A stretch of DNA of 11,581 nt, taken from positions 1 to 11,581 of the forward strand of contig JAISKR010000139.1 in the NCBI GenBank assembly GCA_031260845.1, given 5' to 3'. The stretch's first letter is position 1; each line of letters begins with the position of its first letter. The DNA is from Bacteroidales bacterium (lineage in GTDB: Bacteria > Bacteroidota > Bacteroidia > Bacteroidales > UBA4181). The notes below the pieces were generated by a model, which searched no databases, was not told the origin of the DNA, and saw nothing but the letters and a program-made list of their open reading frames with translations. The position numbers and the translations under genes were made by a program. Of this stretch, positions 1 to 7,140 are shown one piece after another.

Positions 1-925
1 CCACCACATAATAATCTCCGTCCTTTTTCGGATAATCCGCATCATGCAAATGTATCTTCATTGCCGGTTCCACGTAGGGAATCAGCCAGCCGGTAAAACT
101 CCCCTCGTAACCGTCGTACACCCAAAGATTGTACTCGCTTTCCGCAACTCGTTTCATGCTTTCCCTGTCCGTTGTGCTCACTGTCTTTGTCGTCTTTATT
201 CCTCCCGGCTGACCAAATTTCTCTGTTTGTCGTGTCCCATCAGGAAACAGCACCGTCACTTCTACCTCAATATTTTTATCCTTGCTTTCAACGTATTTTA
301 AATCCGATTTTTCTATATTCCGCGCAAAATCAAAATTGACTGCCTTTGCGTTGCTTATTTCGGCGTATGGAGGATGAACGTGCAACACGTCGCCTGCAAA
401 ATAAATATTCGCTTTCGTCTCTTCCTGTACCTTTTTCAGCACGTCGTATGCCGTTGCCCGGAACACCACAAACTTGTCATATCCAAATTCATAATCGCAT
501 TCCACCGTGTAATTCGTGCTATTCCCTGTTGCTCCGTTTATTTTGTTTACTTCGTTTACTACCAACTTCAAAAGCGATTTCAAACCAATACCTTTATGCT
601 CCTTGTTTTCCAAAGTTACTCTGAACACATATAAACCGTCCTCGCATTCCAATGAAATAGACCCGCCGTCTGTCGAAATGCTTTTTAAATAGCCTTTAAA
701 CTCTTCTTGAAGATTCCCATCGTAGCCAAGTTCTATGGTCACATTATCGCCCTCGTGTATCTTTTCCCCAAAATTCAATGGAATATTCATCCGTGCGCCC
801 GGAATAACAATAGTTGCCGTATCCGCAAGATTTTCTACAGACTTCACTATTTTTACGCTGTCAAGTAATTTCAACCTGTATTCAGGGTTGCCTATTCTTA
901 TATAGTATTCCATTGAGTGCGTCAT
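1..925 (-). CDS. Baseplate hub / late-control gpD-like tail protein (partial, C-terminus off the window)
   Basis: The minus-strand frame is open from position 925 to the left edge, giving 308 N-terminal residues without a stop. The likely role is the baseplate hub at the tail tip, joining the tube to the puncturing spike. Support is the pattern around residues 50-110: a hydrophobic 'IPG' segment, then GEKIHEGD, an IELGY strand, EEFKGYL, and a LECEDGLYVF stretch, as in gpD/gp27-like hubs. A second strand-rich part follows (YDVLKKVQEET, then GDVLHVHPPY). The start at 925 is preferred because its ATG overlaps the upstream gene's TGA as ATGA, a typical coupled junction; an in-frame ATG at 913 is the alternative. 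Its place after the tape measure and a tail protein fits a baseplate gene. The family call is by pattern, without alignment, and the C-terminal half is not visible. Confidence 0.68.
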   Translation of the reverse strand, partial: MTHSMEYYIRIGNPEYRLKLLDSVKIVKSVENLADTATIVIPGARMNIPLNFGEKIHEGDNVTIELGYDGNLQEEFKGYLKSISTDGGSISLECEDGLYVFRVTLENKEHKGIGLKSLLKLVVNEVNKINGATGNSTNYTVECDYEFGYDKFVVFRATAYDVLKKVQEETKANIYFAGDVLHVHPPYAEISNAKAVNFDFARNIEKSDLKYVESKDKNIEVEVTVLFPDGTRQTEKFGQPGGIKTTKTVSTTDRESMKRVAESEYNLWVYDGYEGSFTGWLIPYVEPAMKIHLHDADYPKKDGDYYVV

Positions 926-1482
926 TGGTTGTCTTTTTCTAAGAGATCAAACATATCATCGCTATATCCCCTGATGGTGTACATCTGATTTTCCAACCCC
1001 TTGGTAAACGGCAGCGAGTAATCCTCTATTACCATCCGCGTGATACCGAACAGCGTCAACAGTTTACTCTTTACCTCTATTATCCGGCGACTTTCGCAAT
1101 ACTTCCTCAGTTCTCTGAGCGAAGTTTCAGGAAATTCATCATTTCCTATAAATACCCCGGCAATGGTTATTTCGTAATCGTCCCGACTCCACAACTCTTT
1201 GACGGTACCGCGTCCGTTGTCCGACTGTTTCATCACGCTGCGTCGAATAATATTGTTTTTACAACTTACCGACACAACAGGATCAAGAGGCAATTGCCAC
1301 CATAACGTATCCGGTTCGTCCTCCCATTTTATTTCAAAAGCGTCATAGTGTGGCACACCAAGCAATTCCCCGATCTTTGCTTCGTCAATTTTATCGTTCT
1401 GCAACCGTCTTACCACATCCTTGTTCTGAAGCCAGTAAGGCGGAAGCCTGAATCCCATTGCCTGATTGATATATATTGCCAT
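922..1482 (-). CDS. DUF6046-like tail protein between tape measure and hub
   Basis: This 186-residue protein resembles the DUF6046 proteins of Bacteroidetes Mu-like phages. The recognisable core is PLDPVVSVS near residue 85, a charged loop, then GTVKELWSRDDYEITIAGV (about 112-130), a basic segment RELRKYCESRR, and a C-terminal part ending in YTIRGYSDDMFDLLE. The strand-rich core with ELW..DDYEI..AG recalls tail-completion or LysM-type tail-tip proteins that sit between the tape measure and the hub in contractile phages, and the position here matches. It starts right after a 21-base spacer made entirely of heptamers and ends in an ATGA overlap with the hub gene, so the three genes are probably cotranscribed. 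No signal peptide or membrane segment is seen. The exact structural role is inferred from position. Confidence 0.7.
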   Translation of the reverse strand: MAIYINQAMGFRLPPYWLQNKDVVRRLQNDKIDEAKIGELLGVPHYDAFEIKWEDEPDTLWWQLPLDPVVSVSCKNNIIRRSVMKQSDNGRGTVKELWSRDDYEITIAGVFIGNDEFPETSLRELRKYCESRRIIEVKSKLLTLFGITRMVIEDYSLPFTKGLENQMYTIRGYSDDMFDLLEKDNQ

Positions 1483-1503
1483 TTCTAATTTCTAATTTCT
1501 AAT
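1483..1503 (-). repeat. Three perfect heptamers filling the whole gap between two genes
   Basis: Three exact copies of TTCTAAT (coding strand ATTAGAA) fill every base between the tape-measure stop TAA (1504-1506) and the next ATG (1480-1482). Because 7 leaves remainder 1 on division by 3, the embedded TAG falls in all three frames. Confidence 0.9.
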
Positions 1504-3306
1504 TTATGAAACCGCACTTTCCGCAATTCCCAACACCCTGTACATCGCCTCCGCCAGATTGCGCTCTATCTCGCTTTGGTTTTCCTTTGTTCCTCCGTTG
1601 AATATGATATTTTCTATCAATCCCTTTCCAAAGGAAATATTCACCGTGGTGTTGCGTGTTCCACCGGTGGCGACAGCCTCCGTTGCCAAGCCTGCCCCGC
1701 CCATATTGCCCTGTCCTGCACCTGAACCCGCACCCACCGCCGTCTGCAACTGCTCGTTGGCGCCCCCAATGCCTAATTTCTTCTTCAGACCGTCCACCAC
1801 ATCCGACATCCCCTTGCCGTTGCTTTTTACCTCCCAAACGGTCATCTCCCGCATCTGGTCGCGAATCTCGTTGACTTTGTTCTGTGCCGCCGCTATTTCA
1901 TTCGCCCGCTCATTCCGCTGACGCTCCAATTCTGCCAAACCCGCCTGAGCGCCCTCTTTGTCCCAAAGTGATTTTAACTTGTACCATCCTTTCTCTATCA
2001 CCTCAAAGCCTGTCAGGAACACGTCTTTTATCTGCATCCATTGCAAACTTATATTTTCTTTAAACAGTTGGATACCCAATTTCATCCACGTCATCACGTT
2101 GCTCCACGTTTTACCCCAGCCGTCTGTCGTATAGGCTACGTATGCAATCACCGCAATCAATGCAACTATTGCCGCTATAATAATTCCTATCGGATTCAAC
2201 GTCAACGCCGCATTTAGCAACCATTGCGCCCCAGTCCACACGCTTGTCGCCAGCGTCGCCGCTGCCTGTGCTACCGCTACCGCCGTAGTCCATGTCTTAT
2301 ACAAAATCAATGTGGTAGTAACGCCTGCTATAATTGCCGCAAGTCCAATAAATATAGGATTGCCGTTTTTTACCCCGTTGACGAAGCCCGTAAACACGCT
2401 CCAAACAGCCTTAATAACAACCATAATCCCCGAAAACGCCTTGGTAATTACCTTCTGAATCAGCGTTACCACGCCAATAATCTTGTCCCTGTTTGCCTCA
2501 AAGTAAGAGATAAGAGTGTCCAAACCGTCGCCTATCTTTGAAATTAACGGCGAAAATGCAGATTGAATCCGCACAAACAACCCTCCTATCCGTTCTCCCA
2601 AATCACCCATCGTATTGGCTTGCTGCTTCAACCTTCCTTCCGGCGTTGCCGCCAATGCCTCGTTCATTCCCCCGACCGATTCGCTTACCACATCAAACAG
2701 AACTGCCGCCCTTTCGGCTTCCGTCCCTGTTTTGAGTATTTTCTCCTGTGCCTCTGTGAAACCGTATCCGTAACGACTTAATGCGCCTGTTTGTCCCTGC
2801 ATCACCTTGCCAAGCATGGTCGCAATTTGAACGGACTGCTCTTGACTTGCATTCAATCCGTATTGCTGTGCCAGCATATCGTTCATCGCCGGGATAAGTT
2901 TTTCCAAACTGCTTTTTTCTCCAAGATAGGTCGCCATTTCTTGTGCGCCGGCTAATTGCACATCATCCTCTATTACTCCTAATTTCTGTTGTGCGGCTGT
3001 CAATTCGAGTATGCTTTGCAGTTCGTCTCTGCCTGCACCCATTGTGTTGCGCATCACCTGCGCTAATTTATTCTCCGCTACTACTCCTTCCTTGTAGGCG
3101 TTCACCATGCCCGACATCACCGAATTGACTTTGTTGATGGCTCCCATAACAGACTGAAAGGCTATCCCGACGTATGCGATTTTTTGGCTCAAACCTACAA
3201 ACTTATTTACCTTGTCGGAAGCCTTATCGACTCCTTCGCCTATCTTCTCAATGCTGCTTACAGCATTGCCTGTTATGTCTATTATGTATTGTACCGTTTC
3301 AGCCAT
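1504..3306 (-). CDS. Tail tape measure protein
   Basis: At 600 residues this is the longest protein in the window. It should set tail length as the tube polymerises around it and leave ahead of DNA at infection. The N-terminal 300 residues are largely helical and Ala/Gln/Gly-rich, with stretches typical of tape measures (AAQQKLGV, ATYLGEKSSLEKLIPAMNDML, TGALSRYGY). Two hydrophobic segments lie at about 317-336 and 372-392, followed by a Trp-rich part (DGWGKTWSNVMTWMK). A charged likely coiled coil covers about 455-490 (LAELERQRNERANEIAAAQNKV). The tail end is Gly/Ala-rich. It follows directly after the frameshifting chaperone gene, the near-universal position in tailed phages. The protein is short for the family, implying a short tail if length scales as usual. 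The start is the first ATG in the frame; the frame is closed by a stop about 80 bases further upstream and has no earlier ATG. Confidence 0.92.
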   Translation of the reverse strand: MAETVQYIIDITGNAVSSIEKIGEGVDKASDKVNKFVGLSQKIAYVGIAFQSVMGAINKVNSVMSGMVNAYKEGVVAENKLAQVMRNTMGAGRDELQSILELTAAQQKLGVIEDDVQLAGAQEMATYLGEKSSLEKLIPAMNDMLAQQYGLNASQEQSVQIATMLGKVMQGQTGALSRYGYGFTEAQEKILKTGTEAERAAVLFDVVSESVGGMNEALAATPEGRLKQQANTMGDLGERIGGLFVRIQSAFSPLISKIGDGLDTLISYFEANRDKIIGVVTLIQKVITKAFSGIMVVIKAVWSVFTGFVNGVKNGNPIFIGLAAIIAGVTTTLILYKTWTTAVAVAQAAATLATSVWTGAQWLLNAALTLNPIGIIIAAIVALIAVIAYVAYTTDGWGKTWSNVMTWMKLGIQLFKENISLQWMQIKDVFLTGFEVIEKGWYKLKSLWDKEGAQAGLAELERQRNERANEIAAAQNKVNEIRDQMREMTVWEVKSNGKGMSDVVDGLKKKLGIGGANEQLQTAVGAGSGAGQGNMGGAGLATEAVATGGTRNTTVNISFGKGLIENIIFNGGTKENQSEIERNLAEAMYRVLGIAESAVS

Positions 3307-3376
3307 CTCAATTTCACTGTTTTTATTTTGTCGCCCTTTAAAGTCCTTGTCGTCTTGATGAAGCGATGAGAGAGGC

Positions 3377-3834
3377 TTATTTACCCGCTTCTGCTTTCCT
3401 TATCCATTCCAATTCTTTATATCTGTTTGCCCACTCTTCATCGCTCAGGCTGTCGGGGTCTGCAATGTGCATATAGTAGCGCAACTGTGCGTTAGCAATA
3501 CGCAGAAAATCGCGCCGCTCATCTACCTCCGCAGCCTTTATAACTTTCCCAGTTCCGCGTCCTCTATTTCTATCAGTTCCGCTAATTTCTTGCTCGCACT
3601 CAAAAATAGATTATCATCCTTCTTGATTTCTTCGTCCCCGCCAAGCCAGCAATCCTCCAAAATCACCTCATTGAATTTGAGCGGATTCGACTGCGCTGCC
3701 ATCGAAGCATATCCCAACGCCTTCCGGCTCGGCTTCTTTAAATAGCAGGCGCTGTCCGCACCCACTTTTAACAACCAGACGTCCTTATGCTTTGCTTTCC
3801 ACTCTTCAATTTGTTCCTTCGTCGCTTCAAACAT
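3377..3834 (-). CDS. Tail assembly chaperone, -1 frameshift product (GT-type)
   Basis: This is the predicted 152-residue product made when ribosomes slip back one base at GGGAAAG (3550-3544). The first 97 residues are those of the 98-residue zero-frame protein. The next 55 come from the -1 frame, beginning VIKAAEVDERRDFLRI, passing DSLSDEEWANRYKELEWIRK, and ending at TAA 3379-3377. The -1 frame has no ATG until it is well into this segment and abuts the tape-measure gene, so it makes sense mainly as an extension. In lambda and many other tailed phages, the short form (G) and the fusion (GT) together chaperone the tape measure during tail assembly. The C-terminal segment is charged, Trp/Tyr-containing and probably helical, like a T domain. 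The fusion is inferred from sequence; no protein evidence is available. Confidence 0.8.
3538..3834 (-). CDS. Tail assembly chaperone, short form (G-type)
   Basis: This 98-residue zero-frame product starts MFEATKEQIEEWKAKHKD and ends ELGKL, with TAA right after the slippery site. The body contains a KVGADSACYLKKPSRKALGYA region and an acidic stretch (LEDCWLGGDEEIKKDD), resembling small tail-chaperone proteins of Bacteroidetes phages. The sequence alone is weakly diagnostic; the assignment rests mainly on position between tail tube and tape measure plus the frameshift signal. The short form should be the major product. The 74 bases upstream (3835-3908) hold an AT-rich leader and a GC-rich palindromic repeat, with no clear Shine-Dalgarno sequence. 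Confidence 0.8.
   Translation of the reverse strand: MFEATKEQIEEWKAKHKDVWLLKVGADSACYLKKPSRKALGYASMAAQSNPLKFNEVILEDCWLGGDEEIKKDDNLFLSASKKLAELIEIEDAELGKL
3544..3550 (-). promoter_or_regulatory. Slippery heptamer GGGAAAG for -1 ribosomal frameshifting
   Basis: In the zero frame the codons read CTG GGA AAG TTA TAA, so the heptamer is phased G GGA AAG, the form needed for tandem slippage to GGG AAA. This is the heptamer known from lambda G/GT. One sense codon separates it from the zero-frame stop. Eight bases downstream, GCTGC (3535-3531) can pair with GCGGC (3518-3514), one pair being G-U, around a 12-base loop: a modest possible stimulatory stem. The stem is speculative; the heptamer and its phase are directly visible. 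Confidence 0.85.
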
Positions 3835-3871
3835 GATTTCTTATTTTTAAATTGATTTTAATTCCTTATTT

Positions 3872-3908
3872 CTCCCCTCCCTTGTGGGGAGGGGTCGGGG
3901 GAGAGGCT
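3872..3908. repeat. GC-rich palindromic interspersed repeat, copy 1
   Basis: A perfect 8-bp hairpin (CCCCTCCC at 3874-3881, GGGAGGGG at 3887-3894, five-base loop) is followed by a G-rich flank reaching the tail-tube stop. It resembles copy 2 near 5811-5861 in the same orientation relative to the genes (coding-strand core CCCCCGACCCCTCCCCACA). It looks like a short dispersed repeat of the kind common between Bacteroidetes genes. No T-tract follows on the transcribed side, so a classical intrinsic terminator is not supported. Confidence 0.7.
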
Positions 3909-4325
3909 TTAAGATTGATACTGAATATCCAAACAAACAAAAGGAAGCGTAATTTCCGCAAATTTATCCCCCTGTTTGAACTCTTTCGATTCCTCAGTAA
4001 ACTGAATTCCGAACAGCCTGTCCGTAATCATCATATCGCCCTGTGCAGGATTGCCGTAAGCCACTACCGCATTCAGGCTAAGCCCCAAAATGCTGCCCCC
4101 GCCCGATGCCCGCATCGTTTCCAATTCCGACTGTGTCACAATCAACTCCCCCTCATTGGCAATATTACCCTTTTGGATACTCATGGCGCGATTACCTTTA
4201 CCGTAAAGCGCTTCCTTTTCCTGTGAAGTTTTGTAATTGATGCCACGCAACCCCTGTATATCCCGTCCGCCCATCATCACCGTAATGTCCGCAAACTCAT
4301 ATTCTCTACCGTTTATTGATACCAT
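3909..4325 (-). CDS. Tail tube protein (XkdM/gpFII-like)
   Basis: This 138-residue protein should polymerise into the inner tube of the contractile tail. It opens MVSINGREYEFADITVMMGG, then GLRGINYKTSQEKEALYGKGNRAMS (about 24-48). The pattern of a short N-terminal strand, a 'GI.YK...EKE..YG.G..' loop and 'EGELIVTQSELE' is typical of XkdM-like tube subunits. The C-terminal part (DRLFGIQFTEESKEFKQGDKFAEITLPF) is strand-rich, as expected for the tube fold. It lies between sheath and tail chaperone, the standard order in contractile phages. Length is usual for the family. The leader contains the heptamer array at 4361-4395 and an AT-rich stretch before the ATG. Confidence 0.85.
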   Translation of the reverse strand: MVSINGREYEFADITVMMGGRDIQGLRGINYKTSQEKEALYGKGNRAMSIQKGNIANEGELIVTQSELETMRASGGGSILGLSLNAVVAYGNPAQGDMMITDRLFGIQFTEESKEFKQGDKFAEITLPFVCLDIQYQS

Positions 4326-4360
4326 TTTGATAAATTTTATTTTCTTTAATGTCCTGTTTA

Positions 4361-4395
4361 ATTGTCAATTGTCAATTGTCAATTGTCAACTGTCA
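4361..4395 (-). repeat. Heptamer array supplying the sheath stop codon
   Basis: Four ATTGTCA copies and one variant ACTGTCA lie in tandem, followed by a decayed copy (ATTATTA). On the coding strand the unit is AATTGAC, and its TGA recurs in all three frames. The sheath gene terminates on the first repeat-borne TGA (4395-4393), so the array overlaps the end of that gene. Confidence 0.9.
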
Positions 4396-5601
4396 ATTAT
4401 TAACTGTAATAAACCCAAGTTTCACATCAATATACTTCGCGTAACCATAAGGCTTCACCTGCACCACAACTTCAACCTTGTTCGTGCTCACCACTTTTTG
4501 CGCGTAGTCGATAAAACACTTCACGCCGTTGTCTTTCGGATCTGTCGTGTCCACGCCAAGATTACCCTCTGCCGTCATCTGGTTCACTATGGCTTGTATC
4601 ACCTCCATCTCCCAACTCTTCGCCATCGCAGGAACCAACTCGCCGCTGTCCGTAATGGGAATTTCGTCATTCAGGTAGTCAAGCAGTGCAGCGTAGGCAA
4701 CCCGATAGGCTTTGTCTATTGTCCGGCGCCGCGCTATGCTGCGATAATCGTCAGCCACTTTTGTGGCAAGACTGTCGTCTGCAAAGAAATATCCCGCCCG
4801 TCCGACAAATGTCCTGAAAGTGATATAACCCTTATCGTTGATGCTTTCCTGATCCGCCTGTTCCACTGCCGTCGCTCCGATAAACGCCTGAACGGTATTC
4901 ACCGCATTGTCGCGTACCCTGCCGATATGACGCTGTACAGGTATCCGGGCAATCCTGCCCAAAAGCAAACCCACGGCTGCACCGTCGCTGTCCTCTGCCG
5001 TATCGCCAAGCATCACGCCCACACGATTGTAGGTATTGGTTGCCAAATCTTGCAGCGCACTTACTGTCCCGCTGAAATACTTCGCTTCCAACAGAATGAA
5101 CAGCGGTGCAAAAAGCGTATTCGTAGCCCATTCAGCCAACGCCTGTGCGTGTGTCAATGCGCCAAACAAATCGGCGTCCACACCGTTGGTAATCGTCGGT
5201 GTGTAGCCGCTTGCAGGATTGAAGGCAACCGCCAGCGCCCTGATGCGCCCCTGTGCCGCCTGAATAAGCGACTTCGCGTATGCCTGTGTCTGATTCACCA
5301 AAGCCGACTGTGTAACCGTGTTCGGAAAACACATCAGCCACAACTCAGCCCCTTCGCCCGCCTCTGCGTAAAACTCGCTCACCTGTTTGTACAGAAAAGC
5401 GTTGGCGTCGGCTGCGTCGGAAGTAACCCCCAACGCAACCAAATCGTCCAACTTGCGCAAAACGTAGGGAATGGCGAGAGACAAACCACCTTCGGCGTCA
5501 ACGGTTGCGCCTGTGCAAACAAGCCCAACCACCCCGTCGGGGCTTGGTATAACACTCCCCAGAGCGCCATTTTCAAAATATATTTTAACTCTTGGTAGCA
5601 T
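4393..5601 (-). CDS. Tail sheath protein (DUF2586-like)
   Basis: This 402-residue protein is the probable contractile sheath subunit of the DUF2586 type seen in Bacteroidetes Mu-like phages. Visible marks are a Gly/Ala-rich N-terminal domain (IPSPDGVVGLVCTGATV), WLMCFPNTVT near 88-97, a central domain with NTYNRVGVMLGD and LLLGRIARIPVQRHIGRVRD (around 190-236), then KGYITFRTFVGRAGYFFADD, a common 'G..F..D' sheath pattern. The basic helix VADDYRSIARRRTIDKAYRVAY (about 293-315) recalls sheath C-terminal domains, and the end forms strands (VEVVVQVKPYGYAKYIDVKLGF) that could make the sheath handshake. It sits directly before the tail tube. The previous gene's stop lies three bases before this ATG. 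It implies a contractile tail. Its stop codon comes from a heptamer array. Confidence 0.88.
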   Translation of the reverse strand: MLPRVKIYFENGALGSVIPSPDGVVGLVCTGATVDAEGGLSLAIPYVLRKLDDLVALGVTSDAADANAFLYKQVSEFYAEAGEGAELWLMCFPNTVTQSALVNQTQAYAKSLIQAAQGRIRALAVAFNPASGYTPTITNGVDADLFGALTHAQALAEWATNTLFAPLFILLEAKYFSGTVSALQDLATNTYNRVGVMLGDTAEDSDGAAVGLLLGRIARIPVQRHIGRVRDNAVNTVQAFIGATAVEQADQESINDKGYITFRTFVGRAGYFFADDSLATKVADDYRSIARRRTIDKAYRVAYAALLDYLNDEIPITDSGELVPAMAKSWEMEVIQAIVNQMTAEGNLGVDTTDPKDNGVKCFIDYAQKVVSTNKVEVVVQVKPYGYAKYIDVKLGFITVNN

Positions 5602-5604
5602 AGC

Positions 5605-5999
5605 CTATTCCTTTTTTGAAGTTTTCGCAACCTTCGCGACCTTGCCGACCTGTTTCTCTTCGGTTGTCTCGGTTTTGCCTTCCTCCGTCTCTTCGCCTGC
5701 TTTGGCGTCCTTGATTTCCTTGCTGTCCTCGGCTGCCTCGGTTTCTTCGGTTTCCTTGCTGTCCTCTGTTTCTTCGGTTTCCTTGGTTTCTTCGGCGTCC
5801 TCGGTCTCCTCGCCGTCCCCCCCCCTGTGGGGGGTTGGGGGGCTGGGGTTAGGGGGCTGTCCTTCCGGCTCCACTTAGTCGTTTCCCCGTGTCCGTAACT
5901 GTCTGCCGACCCGCTGTCCAAAAACAGAAATCCGCCGTTCTCAAAAACTTCGTCGTTATTCGGGTATCTCTCAAAAAAATCTTTTACTTTCTCTTTCAT
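5605..5999 (-). CDS. Small phage protein split by a one-base frame offset at a G9 tract
   Basis: The start at 5999 opens MKEKVKDFFERYPNNDEVFE then GGFLFLDSG, a pattern I associate with small conserved proteins of Bacteroidetes Mu-like phages. This frame runs 61 residues to the end of a nine-G tract (coding strand, 5825-5817), crossing a Pro-rich segment encoded by a GC-rich repeat. Past the tract the same frame becomes an implausible Arg/Pro/Lys-rich run extending into the sheath gene (to 5379). The alternative frame reads a low-complexity acidic stretch (repeated ETEETED, DSKE), then a basic end KVAKVAKTSKKE, and stops at 5607-5605, three bases before the sheath ATG. One extra G, or a -1 slip on the G run, joins the halves into 131 residues. 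It may be a phase-variable gene, a pseudogene or a homopolymer error. A GTG start at 5874 could give the second half alone. Function unknown. Confidence 0.6.
5811..5861. repeat. GC-rich palindromic interspersed repeat, copy 2, inside a coding region
   Basis: It consists of a C9 run, TGT, G6, TT, G6, CT, G4, TTA, G5. On the coding strand a CCCCCC-ACA-GGGGGG hairpin can form. It resembles copy 1 at 3872-3908 (shared coding-strand core of a C run, RACCCC, CCCACA, G run) in the same orientation. It encodes the Pro/Gly-rich segment SPLTPAPQPPTGGG of the small gene and marks the point where its frame changes, suggesting insertion into the gene. Confidence 0.7.
5817..5825 (-). other. Nine-base homopolymer (G9 on the coding strand) at a frame junction
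   Basis: Nine uninterrupted C on the plus strand are read as exactly three Gly codons. Changing the tract to 10 or 7 bases would join the upstream frame to the downstream acidic frame. Such tracts slip readily in replication and are also common sequencing-error sites. Confidence 0.85.
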
Positions 6000-6040
6000 C
6001 TTTTTTAATTTTAAAGGTTTTAAAAAAAGGGGGGCTTAGC

Positions 6041-6141
6041 GTAATTAGTCATTGGTAGTTCGTAATTCCAATCACCCCCCGTCGTCTGGAAAATTTAGTT
6101 TACTTTACTATTTTCAATTGTCAATTATCAATTGTCAATTA
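6041..6141 (-). repeat. Heptamer arrays in the gap after the capsid gene (two blocks)
   Basis: At 6114-6141 there are four heptamers alternating TCAATTG and TCAATTA (coding strand near AATTGAC). At 6041-6068 there are four decayed heptamers (GTAATTA, GTCATTG, GTAGTTC, GTAATTC). Together they cover much of the 143-base gap between the capsid stop and the next gene, which otherwise holds AT-rich leader sequence and a G-run at 6029-6034. No additional gene is seen. Confidence 0.8.
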
Positions 6142-6142
6142 T

Positions 6143-7108
6143 TTAAGCCGCCGCCTGAACAATCGGCACAACGCCTTTCCAGTCTGCTCTGCGACAGCGT
6201 CCGCCAATCTTCACCAAAGCAGAGAAAATGTCGCCGTAGTAAGCCGGATCGTCAATGTCGTAGAACGGCTTAATGTCGCCTATTGCCTTTGCTACGCTTT
6301 GTTTCTGCCAGCACAGCGAAGCCAGTTGGTCGGTGGCTGCCAGAGCGCTCCCGACAGGATTCAACGCGCCTGCGGTGGTAAACGATGCCACGTGACTGCG
6401 CTCCAAGATATTGAATCCGGCGAACTGTCCGATAACGCCTCTTTTCAAATCGGCGGTTGCCTGAAAGGCTGCCATCTGGTTTGCGCTCAGCGAATCAATC
6501 AACTGTTGAAGCATATACGACTCAATGAGTGCGTAGCGTTCCTCGTGAGGCACGTTCTGCTTGTTCATCAAAGCCTGTGCCGATTGCAGTTCTTTGTAGG
6601 TAAACGCCTTGCGGGTACCCGTCTGTCCTGCCTCGGTGACTGCAATGCTCGCGCCGCTGGTCGGGATACGGTTGCCGGTCGGAATAACGTCTGCCACAAA
6701 ACCGGAATCGTATTTCAACCCGTTCAGCCAGTTGTAAATCATGTTGTCGCCGATGGCTTCCACCAACGTAGCAACATGATCGTTCAGCACTGAATCGGTC
6801 AGGTCATAACTGATTTCGTGAGCCTCGTGCCACGTAACATGGCTCGGCGTTGTGCTATACACGTCAAGCGCGTAAGTCACAAATGTATCAGCCCTGCGGA
6901 CTGCCGTTGCCGGAAACGAACTGCGGTTTTTTACCACTGCCGGCGATGCGCCCGCCTGCGGGATATGCACCACTGAGCCGCCAAGTACCATGCTGCTCTC
7001 ATCAAAGGCGGCTGCCAGATGAGGGTTTGTCCTGCGAAGTTTTTCTATCACGTAGTTCGCAAATATTTCTACGGGAATTGCGCTGATAGCGCCTGTATTG
7101 ATTGCCAT
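6143..7108 (-). CDS. Major capsid protein
   Basis: This 321-residue protein is the likely coat subunit of the head shell. It begins MAINTGAISAIPVEIFANYV, a typical coat N-terminus lacking a long delta domain, consistent with a separate scaffold encoded upstream. Supporting stretches are SMVLGGSVVHIPQAGASPAVVKNRSSFP (about 39-66), VYSTTPSHVTWHEAHEISYDL (about 83-103), and in the C-terminal half RYALIESYMLQQLIDSL then ADLKRGVIGQFAGFNILERSHV (about 220-241), a coat-like pattern where the protein refers to its own gene-type peptide and surface loop. It ends with FYDIDDPAYYGDIFSALVKIGGRCRRADWKGVV. Position after protease and scaffold matches the standard head order. The leader (7109-7200, 92 bases) contains two heptamer blocks. 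The exact coat family is not certain, but the role is well supported by pattern and order. Confidence 0.85.
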   Translation of the reverse strand: MAINTGAISAIPVEIFANYVIEKLRRTNPHLAAAFDESSMVLGGSVVHIPQAGASPAVVKNRSSFPATAVRRADTFVTYALDVYSTTPSHVTWHEAHEISYDLTDSVLNDHVATLVEAIGDNMIYNWLNGLKYDSGFVADVIPTGNRIPTSGASIAVTEAGQTGTRKAFTYKELQSAQALMNKQNVPHEERYALIESYMLQQLIDSLSANQMAAFQATADLKRGVIGQFAGFNILERSHVASFTTAGALNPVGSALAATDQLASLCWQKQSVAKAIGDIKPFYDIDDPAYYGDIFSALVKIGGRCRRADWKGVVPIVQAAA

Positions 7109-7140
7109 TTTATTTGTCTTTTAAAATTTGTTTTACTGTC

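Noticed and set aside
3872..3894. Intrinsic terminator after the tail-tube gene
   Set aside because: The hairpin is strong but no T-tract follows in the direction of transcription, and the downstream tail genes are expected to be cotranscribed.
4361..4395. TTGACA-like sequences in the heptamer arrays as sigma70 -35 boxes
   Set aside because: They arise trivially from the AATTGAC repeat, no matching -10 follows, and Bacteroidota promoters use a different -33/-7 pattern.
4237..5598. A 453-codon plus-strand open frame opposite the sheath gene
   Set aside because: Its product is rich in Cys, His and Arg with no domain pattern, and the opposite strand encodes a coherent sheath protein at the right place in the operon. 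It is a codon-bias shadow.
5379..5604. C-terminal continuation of the small gene's start frame into the sheath gene
   Set aside because: It is the Arg/Pro/Lys-rich shadow of the acidic frame followed by an out-of-frame reading of the sheath gene, so I ended the gene at 5605.
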